A stretch of DNA of 64,000 nucleotides from Epiperipatus broadwayi (Eukaryota; Onychophora; Udeonychophora; Euonychophora; Peripatidae): the NCBI GenBank assembly GCA_028023455.1, contig JAQFVV010012434.1:7685157-7749156 (forward strand), written 5' to 3'. A model generated the notes under the pieces. The model was not told where the DNA came from and did not search any database. It worked only from the letters and a program-made list of their open reading frames with translations. Positions 35,367 through 46,655 of the stretch are shown here, in pieces (position 1 is the stretch's first letter; the number at the start of each line of letters is the position of its first letter). Made by a program: the position numbers and the translations under genes.

Positions 35367-37846
35367 AATATCGATGAATTTAATGATATGCCGAAAACTC
35401 TCAAAAGTTCCACTGCTGATTGTTTTAAGATTATTGTAACTAAGATCCAATAATAACAAGCTACTGATATTTTGAAAAGCTTGCTTAGAGATGTGTGAAA
35501 TATTATTTTTGCTTAAATATAAAGCAAATAATTTAGGAAAACTTTCAAAGGCAGAATCTGGAATAAAAGATATTTTATTTGAAGATAAATTTAAAATAAA
35601 TGGATTTGTTTTAAATTTTATCCCATAATGATTCAAAGCCTTTGGAAATGAAATAAATAAATTACTCGACAAATCTAAATATCTCAAAAATATTAAATTA
35701 TAAAATATATTAAATGGAAGATCAGCAAGTTTGTTATTTCTTAAATCCAATTCTTCTAATTGTACAGCTTCATGAAATAATTCATCCTCTATGCCATGTA
35801 TCAAATTATAGGATAAATACAACCTTTTAAGTTTTTTAGTATTTTTAAAAATTGTTTGGGGAAGAATTGTTAAGGCATTATGAGATAAATTTAAAAATTC
35901 TAAATTTTCTAAAAATGAAAAGGCATTTGTATTAATAGTTGTTAAATTATTAAGAGACAAATCTAAGTGCTTTAATTCTGACAATCCTTCAAATTCATTT
36001 GTAATATATTTCAATTTATTATTAGATAACTGTATTTGTTTTAGCTGGGAAAAAATTGTGAAAGCCTTTTGCTGGATTTCAACAATTTCATTATTCTGTA
36101 GGTGCAAATATTCTAAGAATGTTCTATTAGAAAATATATCTGCAGGAAATATTTGAATTTGATTTCCTCCTAAGTATAATTTTTCCAAAGAATATATTGG
36201 TTCAAATATTCCCTTGTTTAAATTAGATATTTTATTATTAGACAAAAATAGAATTCTTAAGCTTTTTAATCCATCAAAGGAAAGTATACCAAATGAGGAG
36301 ATTTTATTCTCCTGTAGATCTAATACTTCCAGATTTTCATTGAAAGAGAAGGCTTGATCTTCTATGACTTGAAGTTCATTATTTCGGAGATATAAAATTC
36401 TAAGATTTGATAATCCATTAAGTAATCTAATAGATATATATCTTATATTATTGTAAGATAAGAACAGTTTAGAGATATTATTTAATCCTTTAAAAGTATC
36501 AAATTCAATTAATGATATTTGGTTATTAGCTAAATCCAAATGTTTTAATAATTTTAAATTTGAAAATGATAATGAAGGCAGTTCCTTCAGTAAATTATAA
36601 GATAAAACCAGCTGAGTTAAACTTGATAAATTATTAATAGAAATATTTTTAATATTTTCAATTGAGTTGTTTTTTAAATTGAGTATTTTCAAAGATTTAG
36701 ATATTATTTTTGCAACTTTAGGACTAATATACTGCAAATTATTATTTTCTAAAAGAAGTTCATCAATTCTACTATTGGTGGGAAAAACATTGTCTTGTAT
36801 TTCATCGATTTCATTATTTGTAACATCTACATGAAGCAATTCTTGTAAGGGTGTAAAAAGATAATCTATCAACTTTGTAATCTTGTTATTATGCAAAATA
36901 ATAGAATTTAATTTTAAATTATGCTTAAATACGTTATGATCCATGTTGCTTATCTTATTATTGCTAAGATCAATTGATTTTAAATTGTTTAAATGTTTGA
37001 AATCTCTAGCAGATATAGATTCTAAATTATTTTTATTTAACTGTAAGTAGATTAGGTTTTTCAAATCAGAAAATGTTCCTTCTTTTAATATTTCCAAATA
37101 ATTTTGAATTAAATTTAATCTTTCTAATTTTGGCAATTTTTGAAAGACTTTATATTCAATATGATCTATTTTATTATTTTCTAAGTTCAGATGAGAAAGA
37201 GATGTTAATCCAATAAAATAATACTCCTTGATGGATTGTAACATATTTTTTTCTAAATTTAAAAATTTAAGGCTAGACAGGCTTTCAAAGGCTCCTGATT
37301 CAATTGCAGCAATAGAATTACCTTTTAATATCAAACTTTTTAATTTCCTTAAAAAATTTAGTCTTCCAGAGGGAATGTATGAAATATTATTTGACTGCAA
37401 ATCAATTTCATTAAGAAAAGAGAGATTTGAAAAATTGGGAAACTCTTCAAGCAAATTTACAGAAAAATCTATAGTTTGTAATTTATTTTCTAATCCATAA
37501 AAAGCTTCTGGATCAACCTTCCTTAGAAATGAGTCACTTATAATAATTTTTGATATTTCATGTTTTTCAAAAGCATATGATGGAAGATGAGATATGATTC
37601 CATCTTGATAAAGAAATATTTCACTTATAGGTTCACTGATATTGTTTAAAAAACTAAAAAATAAGTCAAAAGAATTCACAGACTTGCAGCTTATTCGCAC
37701 ACCATCTCTTCCAGCCTGGGAGCAGTAGCATGTTGAAATAGTATCTTTCATAGGACATTTCAATGCATAAGATCCTTGGATCCAAAATCCATACAGTGCA
37801 AGAAGTAATACAATTTGCAAACTTGTCACTTTCCTATAGAAAAATC
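35363..37846 (-). CDS. Chaoptin-like LRR cell-surface protein, main exon
   Basis: Extracellular adhesion-type protein of the chaoptin family. The acceptor TTTTTGTTTGTTTTAG precedes GATTTTTC, so the exon starts in phase 1; a second AG twelve bases on is possible. It opens with a signal peptide (LQIVLLLALYGFWIQGSYA). A Cys-rich LRR N-terminal cap follows (KC, CYC and a fourth Cys within about 24 residues). Then come about thirty LRRs of 22-25 residues (LxxLxLxxNxIxxI), rich in Asn and Ile with many NxS/T sites. It ends FIDIQ-G at CAAG|GTACAGTA, phase 1, which matches the exon at 25703. The combined known protein is about 970 residues, shorter than the roughly 1,300 of fly chaoptin. No ATG precedes the signal peptide in this exon, so the start codon is in an unseen upstream exon. 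If the donor is not used, the frame closes after TVLIYIYH. Confidence 0.9.
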
Positions 37847-37869
37847 CTAAAACAAACAAAAAAAAAACT
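37847..37869 (-). promoter_or_regulatory. Splice acceptor of the LRR exon
   Basis: A T-rich tract with TTTGTTTGTTTTAG directly precedes the signal-peptide coding sequence. The frame stays open slightly into it only by chance. Confidence 0.75.
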
Positions 37870-38370
37870 TAAATATATCACTTGCATGTGGAAAAATAAA
37901 AATTAAATACAATAAAAACTATTAGTCTATACTCTTTATTAAAAAAAAAATGGAATGATGTCAAACAAATTCAGAGGTTGTGTTAAATATATATATTTTG
38001 AAAAAAAAATTGCTTATGCAAAATAATTTCTGTATATTTTATAAGTTATATGTTAAAGTATTTTTCAAAAAACCAACAAATTTGTTTTAGATTAATTGTT
38101 TAAAATAATCCAGTCTGAAAAAACTAAAAATACAATATTTAAAAAAATAACATATTTAAATAAAGGGTGGGGGTAATTCTTTTTTCTATTATTATTATTA
38201 TTATTCAAATAGAAATAAAAATGCTTTAACAGAGAAGATTTTGATATAAGCATAAAGAAAAGATCATTTAGCCAAGGCATGCAAAATAGAAAGGGTGAAT
38301 GTCTAAAAGACTGTTAATTGGGCTGTTGCTACAAAACTCTGTCTAAAATATTGCTGTTTTGTTTATATAA
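37870..38370. other. Upstream intron sequence of the chaoptin-like gene
   Basis: AT-rich with a short (ATT)n run at about 38191-38205. No upstream coding exon could be identified. Confidence 0.4.
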
Positions 38371-38374
38371 TAGT

Positions 38375-38660
38375 CATTATCATCATCATTGTCAACTATT
38401 ATCAATCAAATGCAGGATGAAGGTCTCTCCAAATACAATCCATCTTTTCCAATCTCTAGCCTCTCTTCTCCAAATCACCTCTGCACACTTTCTTATTTCA
38501 TCCATCCATTTCACATGTGGTCTCTTTCTGGGTCTTTTACAATCTCTTGGAATCCAATTTAATATTTCAATTATCCTATAGAAATATGTCCAGTCCAACT
38601 CCACTTCAGTCTTTTAATTCTTTCAATGATATCAGTAATACATGTTTGTTTTCTTACTCA
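38375..38660 (-). pseudogene. RTE-like LINE 3' fragment (LINE5)
   Basis: The minus-strand frame 38604-38392 reads IPRDCKRPRKRPHVKWMDEI then CAEVIWRREARDWKRW. This is the C-terminal signature of many RTE-type LINEs (RPRGRP..RW.DDI...W.R.ARDR). The 3' side ends in an ATG/ATC-type repeat (CATCATCATT at about 38380), as expected for RTE tails. It is colinear with the 3' end of the copy at 48.6 kb. 5'-truncated. Confidence 0.75.
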
Positions 38661-39040
38661 TATATAATATAATAGTAATGCTAAAATATGCAAATTTCTA
38701 TATCTTCACAAACTAATCTGCATTTTCAGATATATTATCAAACCATTCAACCTTAATTATGTAAATAAATTACTTCATATAGTACTTAGATAGAAAAAAT
38801 GGATGTGTTATTAATGAAATAACTATTGATATATAGTACTTTCCACAAAAAAAAAAATTCTTAATTAAATACACAATTAAAAATAAATAATTATATATAT
38901 ATTTTTTAAGTGTTATAGCATACCAAATATTTCAATTTTACCAAATTTAACACATTATTTTGAAACATATCTATAGTTAGGCATTTTTGCTCATTTTTTT
39001 TTTCTTTGAGCTTTAATAATAGAGATAATATATATATATA
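38661..39040. other. Unannotated AT-rich stretch
   Basis: Nothing recognised apart from short TA runs. Confidence 0.4.
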
Positions 39041-39042
39041 AG

Positions 39043-39308
39043 AAATGCTTTTATTGGCTGTGCTCTAAAAAGAAAATAATAATTGTTTTTTTCCAATCAC
39101 AATTAAAGTTTTTAGATTTAACTTCAAATAAAAACATGGTGGCTCCAGAAATTAATTAAGTCAATCCTTTGTTATAAAAAATAGAGATTGACTTAATTTA
39201 TTTTTGGATCTCCCATGCTTTTATTTCAAGTTAAATCTAAAAACTTTAATTGTGGTTGAAGAAACAATTATTTTATTTCTTTTTAGTGGACAGTCAATAA
39301 AAGCATTT
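39043..39308. mobile_element. Hairpin MITE family F
   Basis: Inverted arms of 124 bp, 39043-39166 and 39185-39308, begin AAATGCTTTTATTGGCTG and end with its near-complement. They share AATTAAAGTTTTTAGATTTA. TA-rich flanks would fit a TA target site. No second copy was noticed. Confidence 0.85.
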
Positions 39309-40340
39309 AATATAAACAAAATTTTATCTTTATTATTTTAAATTTTTAGTATTGGCACAGTAAATGAAAATGTAAAACTATATTTTACTTTAAATTAACT
39401 GGGCATTTTAAATTGATATATATATTACTAGATATTTCCGCTATAAGTTAAAGTGTATACCCCTTATGTATATATCATATTTACTAAGGGTACATAATAA
39501 TACATGTGTATATAGTGTAAATGAACTTTACCCAATATATATATAATCTTACTTTAAATCAATATCACATGTATAGTTATGTAAGTCATTAGATATTTCT
39601 GTAGTAAGTTAATATATATTTTACTCTTAATGATATAATTATAAATTTATTTAAATGCACATTGATTACATAAGTAATATTTACTAAGGCTGTAACCTCA
39701 AGAATATGCGAGTAAAAATGCGATAGTAGGGACCTCTACAAGTCTAAACCACAAGCTTACGTTTTGGAAGAAAAGAGGGGAACACGAATTTTTATTTATA
39801 TTCTTAATGTATATTGTATTTGTACATAATTATATATGTATAATAAATCAGTAACTAAGTTTTTCATTTAAATTGATAGATTTAATTTTATTTTAAAAGT
39901 TGTTTTTCAAAAAACTGCTAAAAAAAGCGATCTTTTTAATGTTTTCTAGTTTCCTTTGTTTTAATAAAAAGCACTTGTTTTAAAATAAAAATAGAAACAA
40001 TTTTAGATAGATAAATTAGTTAGTGGCAGACAAGTACATGGAGATTTATAATATTTAAGAAATGGCACATGATCGGAGGTTGACTTCCACTTTAATAATA
40101 TATGCTTGTAGTAAAATTTAACTAAACCAAAAAAAAAAAAAATTCATTGTGAATACAGTTTGGTCATTAAATATATTTTTAAACTGAAGACTGTTAGAAA
40201 TTTGTTTATATTAATAACAGTATTATTATTTTTATTTGAAAAGTTGATATTTTATTTTTAAAATTAATTTCACTTTTTACATGATACTTTTACTAAAGTT
40301 TATGTTAAACATAAAGATTTTATATAAGTTTTTGTTTCAT
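39309..40340. other. Unannotated AT-rich stretch
   Basis: Nothing recognised on either strand. Confidence 0.4.
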
Positions 40341-40351
40341 TAAAGTTACAA

Positions 40352-40939
40352 CTGTTGCAACAACAAGTGTCAATGATTGTAGGGAAAGCTAAGACATCAG
40401 TGATTATGTTTGGCTTCAAGCTTAACTATTGGGAAGCATTTAGTATGACACAAAACAATGAGTCCACAGTGGAGAGTCTTCTCTCAATCAGCATTCCCAG
40501 GTTTGCTAGGTTGGCAAAAAGGATAAGACTCAAACCTAAGCTGGTGGATTTCCTGATAAAAGTCAACCTCAGAGCCCTTCCAACATGCACCTTTCTGTGC
40601 TACAGGCGGGGATATAGAATAGATCCAATTTGCCCGATGTGTAATAAAAATGAAAAGACAATGAGCCATATTCTAGATCAATGTGAAATATGGAATAATC
40701 TACATCATTGTGCCCTTAAAAGATTCAGGGAAGCAGACATTACAGGTACAAATATCATAAAGGTGGTAAAGGGTGGACTTTATGGTAAAATTAGACTGGC
40801 CACCTTTATAAATTTTGCTATATGAATAATGAGAAATAAGAGAGTCTTTGACAATGGATTGAATAATAGTCCAGAAGAGCTTTTCCTCAAGTTACTTGGT
40901 GAGGCCAAAGAATACGATTGGAAAGTATGCCAGCATTAA
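40352..40939 (+). pseudogene. LINE4 C-terminal domain with CCHC-type zinc knuckle
   Basis: The open frame to 40825 carries RFARLAKRIRLKPKLVDFLI, then ALPTCTFLCYRRG. The zinc knuckle CPMCNKNEKTMSHILDQC has C-x2-C-x8-H-x4-C spacing, as found downstream of the RT in several LINE clades. After a TGA at 40823-40825 the same frame continues MRNKRVFDNGLNNSPEELFL to about 40939, so the stop is a mutation. The RT itself is absent. The apparent start at 40355 is TTG within the truncated protein. Confidence 0.8.
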
Positions 40940-41324
40940 TTAGCCAGTCAGACATGGGCCCAACTGTAGATCTGAGATCAAAACACTTAGGTACTTATCG
41001 TACTGTCATGCAAAATTAACTAATTGGACATAATGACTCCTATGCAGAGTTTAAAAGTTGTCACATTAATATAATCCAGTCCTTTACATTTAATTGTTAT
41101 TTATTGTTAAAACTCTGAATTTGGTGGTCAACTAATTGACCCAAATAATTCCTAAGTAGCTTATTTTTATGTAATTTTCTTTTTTTTTTACCATTAGTTT
41201 TCTTATTTAGTGTTTTCATTGTAGAGCCACTGCACATTGCAAGCATGTAACATATAATAAGAAAGATGTTAAATGATATCCATATGTATCTTCTTAAGGT
41301 GTGAATAAAGTTGTTATTTGAAAC
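40352..41324 (+). mobile_element. 5'-truncated LINE insertion LINE4 with 11-bp target-site duplication
   Basis: Flanked by TAAAGTTACAA at 40341-40351 and 41325-41335. The insert begins inside a protein-coding region (see the pseudogene entry). It continues into a 3' untranslated region containing AATAAAG near the end and stops at TTATTTGAAAC without a poly(A) tail. Truncation at the 5' end with a perfect duplication is the usual mark of target-primed reverse transcription. Confidence 0.85.
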
Positions 41325-41335
41325 TAAAGTTACAA

Positions 41336-42585
41336 ATGAAAAGAAAGTAAGAAAATAAATGAATAAACATGAGTTTGTTCTAAAACAACATACTTAAAAA
41401 ATTAAAAAATTAATAGAGGAACCCAGTACATTGTGATTCAAGATAAGCAGTTATATAAAAATAACCAAATTAACAAATACTAATCCTATTTGTTTACTTT
41501 TTAAAATAATATTTAATTAATTATTCAATCGAATAATTATGTTAAGTAGTAAAGTTTAATAAATAAACTCATACGATGATCAGTATTAAAAACCTTGTAA
41601 AAATAAATGCACATAATCTTAAGATTAATAAACCTTAGTTTAGAATGTAATTATTATTTTGTTTCCAGGTATAACTTTAGCTTTGAATTGGTTATAATCA
41701 CAAGAAAAATTTATTGATTACCTTTTCCCCTTACAAATGAATAATCATTTCTTATAAAATCACAAAACAAATTATTCTAAGAATAACTTCTTAATTTAAA
41801 ATATAAACTAGTGAAGTAAATATAAAGATCAGATTATATATATTTAAATAATTTAAATTTATGTTAATTGATTAGGGCACCATCTGACATTGAATATCAG
41901 GAGGTAGTCCAGCACATATTTTTATACTATATATATTTACATAAGCTTTGAAAATATTTTTTAATAAAATAATAATGTCTGCTATACAACCACTATTTGC
42001 AATTCCAGGGTAGATCTTGTAGAACTTAATTAATAATGTTTTATGCTTAAATTTAAACACTTCAAAAATAGACTTCATTTGAGTCACAACTTTAAATTTG
42101 GATATATGAATAATCATAAAAACTGAGATTGGTACTGACAGAAAAAAAACTAATTAGTTTATATAAATGAGAAAAATGTATAAGGCAAATTATCTATTGA
42201 TCCAGAGTCAGTCTTTATCGAAAATTACATAATTATTAATAAGATTTCTACCTTTCCGTTCATCTCTATATTATTTTGTAAATATTAAAATTTACTTAGA
42301 TATTTGAAACTTAGTAAACTTATATACAAAAGAATTCTAAGATAAAACAATAGAAAAAATGATAGTATTTATTATTTAATCAATAAATAACTGTATGGAG
42401 TATAAAATGAAGTTGTAATATCATTCACTAAATGAGACTAATGATATAAAATAAAACATTTATTTTAATTAAGAACTTAGATGGGTCTCAAAAAAATTTA
42501 TGTTAGGCATTATTGATATTTTCAATTAGTTTACAATCTTTGCATTAGTAGCAGTAAATAAAATAACAAAATGACTTTTTGCTGG
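41336..42585. other. Unannotated AT-rich stretch
   Basis: Holds an 81-codon minus-strand frame (42117-41872) of moderately complex composition (KFYKIYPGIANSGCIADI) that I cannot assign. It may be an old transposon fragment. Confidence 0.3.
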
Positions 42586-42589
42586 ACAG

Positions 42590-42662
42590 AACTAGACTGT
42601 AAGCCATGAATCTTGAATTCCAGGTTTGTCACTCTATCACTACCCTAAATCATGGAGGACAT
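42590..42662 (-). mobile_element. Possible tRNA-like SINE relic (family S2)
   Basis: On the minus strand TGATTTAGGGTAGTGATAGA resembles box A of a tRNA, followed by CTGGAATTCAAGATTCATGG. Similar minus-strand segments lie at 46.2, 48.4 and 55.3 kb. Ends unknown. Confidence 0.35.
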
Positions 42663-42818
42663 TAGGTGCAGTTATTCACTAAATTCATCCACTTTAGCAT
42701 CATCTATTGCAAGTTTGTGTATTTAATAGCTACTAGAAACTAACTTGAAGTGTTGATATAGTAGTATCATCTAACAGTCTACAATGATTTAAGCTTACTA
42801 TAGATAAAAAAAAAACAA

Positions 42819-43155
42819 AGGCAAAACTCTCCATACAGTAGTGCCACCCTGTGCTAACCAGAGTAATCAATGGATGTCAGAAGGCTTGTGCATAAAATCC
42901 CTATCTAGTGCCTACTCATCCAATATCCCCAGACTAGTTTCTGGCTTGTGGACATCATCAGTGAGGAGCCTTGGATCTGAGAGCACTGCACCTAGATATT
43001 GGATGAGTAGGCACTAGATAGGGATTTTATGCACAAGCCTTCTGACATCCATTGATTACTCTGGTTAGCACAGGGTGGCACTACTGTATGGAGAGTTTTG
43101 CCTCTGTTTACAACAATTATGTGCTAGTATGAGATGGTGATCATGTGATGTTTAG
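42819..43155. mobile_element. Hairpin MITE family B, copy B5 (perfect arms)
   Basis: Left arm 42819-42927 and right arm 42995-43103 are 109 bp each and exactly complementary. The spacer of 67 bp contains GGCTTGTGGACATCATCAGT and GAGAGCACTGCACC. The family tail ATGTGCTAGTATGAGATGGT...GATGTTTA follows to about 43155. No coding sequence. Confidence 0.92.
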
Positions 43156-44382
43156 TGGTTTAACTTACTATAGATAACTCTGGATAAATAAATTACTAAT
43201 TCTAATGCAATCTTTATAAATTTAGAATTGTAAAAAACTTACTCTTAAAACATTTTATACCTCCAAAGCATAATCAGTATATTTTAAGCAAACAAAAATG
43301 TTTTCAAATAAAATATTTCCTTTTGATACAAAATATTTCTACATAAAAATTATATTTGAGCATAATTTTTCAAATTATATTTAGACTTGTGATGATTTTT
43401 TTGAAAATATATACACCCATATTTACTTATTTTAAAGAAAGAGCCTGGAGGATTATGTTAGAACCTGGGGGATAATGTTAGAGTATCTATCTATTATAAT
43501 CATGACATGAAATTCAAATCTAGATCATAAAATAAATAGAAAGATTTCATATTATGAATAGTTTTAGAATTTTTCTTTCAGTTAATCAAGCTAACTAGCC
43601 ATTCAATAGCACGTTAGCAAATATGTATCAAAGCATTCTGTGGTAAAAAATAAAATGAGAAAAGTAATTATTAAATTTTCATTACTTGTTAAATGAGTTC
43701 TTTCTTATAATTTACGATTCTTTTTCAGATATTTATTTAAAAAATCTTTATTATAAAGAGTTATTTAAAAGTTATTTGTCCTTTTTGACTTTAACCCATT
43801 ATTCTGAAAATTTAAAATTATACTCTATCATTTGACTTATCACCCACATTCTATAAGCTTTAAATTAAAAATTAATAACATTTTTGAATATAACTTATAA
43901 AAATGTCATTACATTTTTAAGTTCTCAAATGTAATTTTGACTATGTATATGATTTAGCAACTTTTAAAAAACTCAGCTTTAAAAGCAAATGATATTTAAA
44001 AATCCAGATATATTAGTAGATTCAATAGGCATAAGGATCCTATAATGCATTGGTAATACATTCATCTGCTGTGATCAGGCTTGATAAGATTAAAAGAAAT
44101 ATGGCCAATCAGATTTTTTTTAAAAGTAAACTGTCCATTACCAACCAAGGACTGATTACTCAGAAATTGGCAGACTTGGTGAATAATATCTTCTTCATTA
44201 TTTCTCTATAAAAAAAATAAGAAAGTTATTTGCTTTACAGTGCCCTATGCCTAGGACGGAAATTGATAAGGGTAGCAAACTTATAATTGATTTTAAAATG
44301 CGGCAATCTATATATTTAATAGATAGCAATAAATTTCTAATTTATATATCAACTAACAAAAACTTTATTTATAATTTACAAC
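43156..44382. other. Unannotated AT-rich stretch
   Basis: Contains a 22-bp near-repeat, GCCTGGAGGATTATGTTAGA then ACCTGGGGGATAATGTTAGA, at about 43443-43482. Otherwise nothing recognised. Confidence 0.4.
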
Positions 44383-44392
44383 AACAGATTTT

Positions 44393-44460
44393 GTGTTGGT
44401 GGCCAAGTGGTTAACACAGATGCCTTTCCGGCCGATGCTTTGACACATGAAAAGAAAAAA
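44393..44460 (+). mobile_element. tRNA-derived SINE (family S1), internally deleted copy
   Basis: Starts GTGTTGGTGGCCAAGTGGTT (box A) and ends CGGCCGATGCTTTGACACATG plus an A-rich tail, but the anticodon arm and box B are missing. A perfect 10-bp target-site duplication, AACAGATTTT, flanks it at 44383-44392 and 44461-44470. Confidence 0.85.
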
Positions 44461-44470
44461 AACAGATTTT

Positions 44471-46210
44471 AATTTTGTAAGAAAAAAAGATTAGAATTTT
44501 TTTCCCTTAACTCGATTTTTATTTTTTATTTTTTTAAAAAAAAATAAAAGAAATTTGTTTCATATACAATGTTTTACAAATATGAAACTATAAAATAAAT
44601 AACTTTTATTTTCTGGACTTAAGTGATTTACAATTTAATAAATTACATTTTTTTTTCTTCAGAGAATTAATTTTATAAATACTTTAATGATAAGGAAGAT
44701 AAAAATAATGGGCATAAAAAATACTTCAAACAGCACATCAATATTCTTTGTATTTATGGTACTTTACTTGGTCCATGTTTAAAGGCGATACTTTCAGCTT
44801 AAGCAATAAACAAACCATAATGGGTCAGTGGTTTAGGTAGAATTTTAGCCCCCTTACGCTAAATTTAAAAAAAATCTTTTTTAATATATAAAACGAAATA
44901 AATAAAATAACTTATAATACAGAATAAATTTTATCAATTTATTGTTATTAATACTTAAGAGTAAATTGTAATTAATTTATTTATTGTCATCCTTTAATTC
45001 AAAAATCAACATTCAAAGAACTGCTAAAACTTAAAGGCTCATACATATTGATTTGGTTTGCTTCATGATAGTGCCACTATTGCATCTCATTTTCCAACAC
45101 ATAGTTGAATAAAAAGTAAAAAAAAATCATAAAACATTATTTTATTAGCAATAGATTAGAACACAAAATTGCACTTGTTTTTACTTTAAAGTAAAATACA
45201 CTGACTACAAAATCATATTCAAATACTTTTAGAGGTCTATATGAATTAAGTACTTTATATAAACAACACCAACTTATAATACTTATGAACTATTCAGACT
45301 TTTACTAAAAGATTATTTTTCTAAAATAATCAAAGAAATTATCCAACATGTGCATTTTAAAAATAAAATCATTTGTTTATGCTTAATTTATGAAAAAAAT
45401 ATCTAACTTATTATGTTCAGACTCATAGATATTCATTGTTAATGAAGCATCTGCATTGTTACATCACTTTTATTCTATTTACTTTGGTCTTGGGCATTTT
45501 ATTTCTAGAAAAATATCTGAAGTCATAGAATAAAAATTTGGAAGCTAGTGAGATAATTTCTTTACTTATGAATAAACAATTTATTTATAAATGAATAAAT
45601 AAATCACCAACAGCAATTGTAAACAGCCAAATTATACTTCTCTCTCTATATATATATAATTTAATGGAAGAACATTTTTGTGTTCCAAATGGTTGAAATA
45701 TTCAGGCAGATTTAATTTTTTATTCCTATGTATAAACATTTTTTAATTTTCAGCATTATTATTATTATTTCCCATGCATACCATAATTTACATCTATCTA
45801 ATTATAATAATCTAAAATTAATTTAAATGTCAACCCAAATTTATAGATAATTTATAATCGAATTTATCAAAATATATATTAAATTAAAGTTTATTTACTT
45901 AACATAATTTTCTCAATTTGAAAGCTTTTTTGAACTATTGGTAAACAACTCAATAAAAATTAAATTTATAAAAAAAATAACTGATTTATTAAAATTATAA
46001 TTGAAATCTAGTTAAATTGAAAATTTTTGTAAATAATCATTAAATAAATACAATTGTTCTAAAATATTCAAAAAAGATAATCATATTACCAAATATAAAT
46101 GAGATCATTCTTTGGCATTCATTGTGACATCTTAAATTAAATATCATAAAAAAGTGTTGTTTTCTTATAACAAATTAAGCATTTAACAATTTCATTTAAT
46201 TTGAAATTTT
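44471..46210. other. Unannotated AT-rich stretch
   Basis: Nothing recognised on either strand. Confidence 0.4.
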
Positions 46211-46215
46211 TTTTG

Positions 46216-46295
46216 TAGCTCAGCCGATAATCAATTTGGAACCCATATAATCTTTAATTCTGAATCCACATTCTATCCATGAGCTAAATCACATA
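46216..46295 (-). mobile_element. Probable tRNA-like SINE relic (family S2)
   Basis: The minus strand reads GATTTAGCTCATGGATAGAATG (box A-like), then TTCAGAATTAAAGATTATATG and GGGTTCCAAATT (box B-like) at tRNA-like spacing. It is degenerate and is not a functional tRNA gene. Confidence 0.45.
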
Positions 46296-46485
46296 AACAA
46301 AATATAATGGTCTTATCTCTAGGTTATCCATTTGAATACCAAAAGTAACATGTTGAACTTCAATCCAGAAATCTTTAATTAAGACTACCAACATATAAAA
46401 TGAGATCAAAACTCTTAATTAAACTGAATTTCAAGCATATAAAAAAACTAAATACTGCCTAACACTATATTAGTAATAATAAATA

Positions 46486-46655
46486 AAATAAAAATTCATA
46501 TAACCTTACAATACTAGCCAAAAAAAATACTAAAATTCTTTTTCAACCATGGTTAATAAAACTTTAAAAAAAAAAAAAAAATATGGTTGTGAAAGAATTT
46601 TAGTAAACTTTACTTTTTTTGACTAGTACTGTAATGTTATATGAATTTTTATTTT
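46486..46655. mobile_element. Hairpin MITE family E, copy E2
   Basis: Arms 46486-46550 and 46583-46655 pair through AAAATAAAAATTCATATAAC and TTACAATACTAGNCAAAAAA. The centre has an A-rich tract. The same arm words occur at 10530-10660. Confidence 0.8.

Noticed and set aside
37228-37500. 90-codon plus-strand open frame
   Set aside because: It is the antisense shadow of the LRR exon.
37857-37859. Start of the LRR protein at 37859
   Set aside because: The codon is TTG inside a splice-acceptor tract (TTTGTTTTAG), so it is not a credible start.
38318-38581. 87-codon plus-strand open frame
   Set aside because: Antisense of the RTE-like LINE C-terminus at 38604-38392.
40484-40669. Minus-strand open frame
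   Set aside because: Antisense of the LINE4 zinc-knuckle domain.
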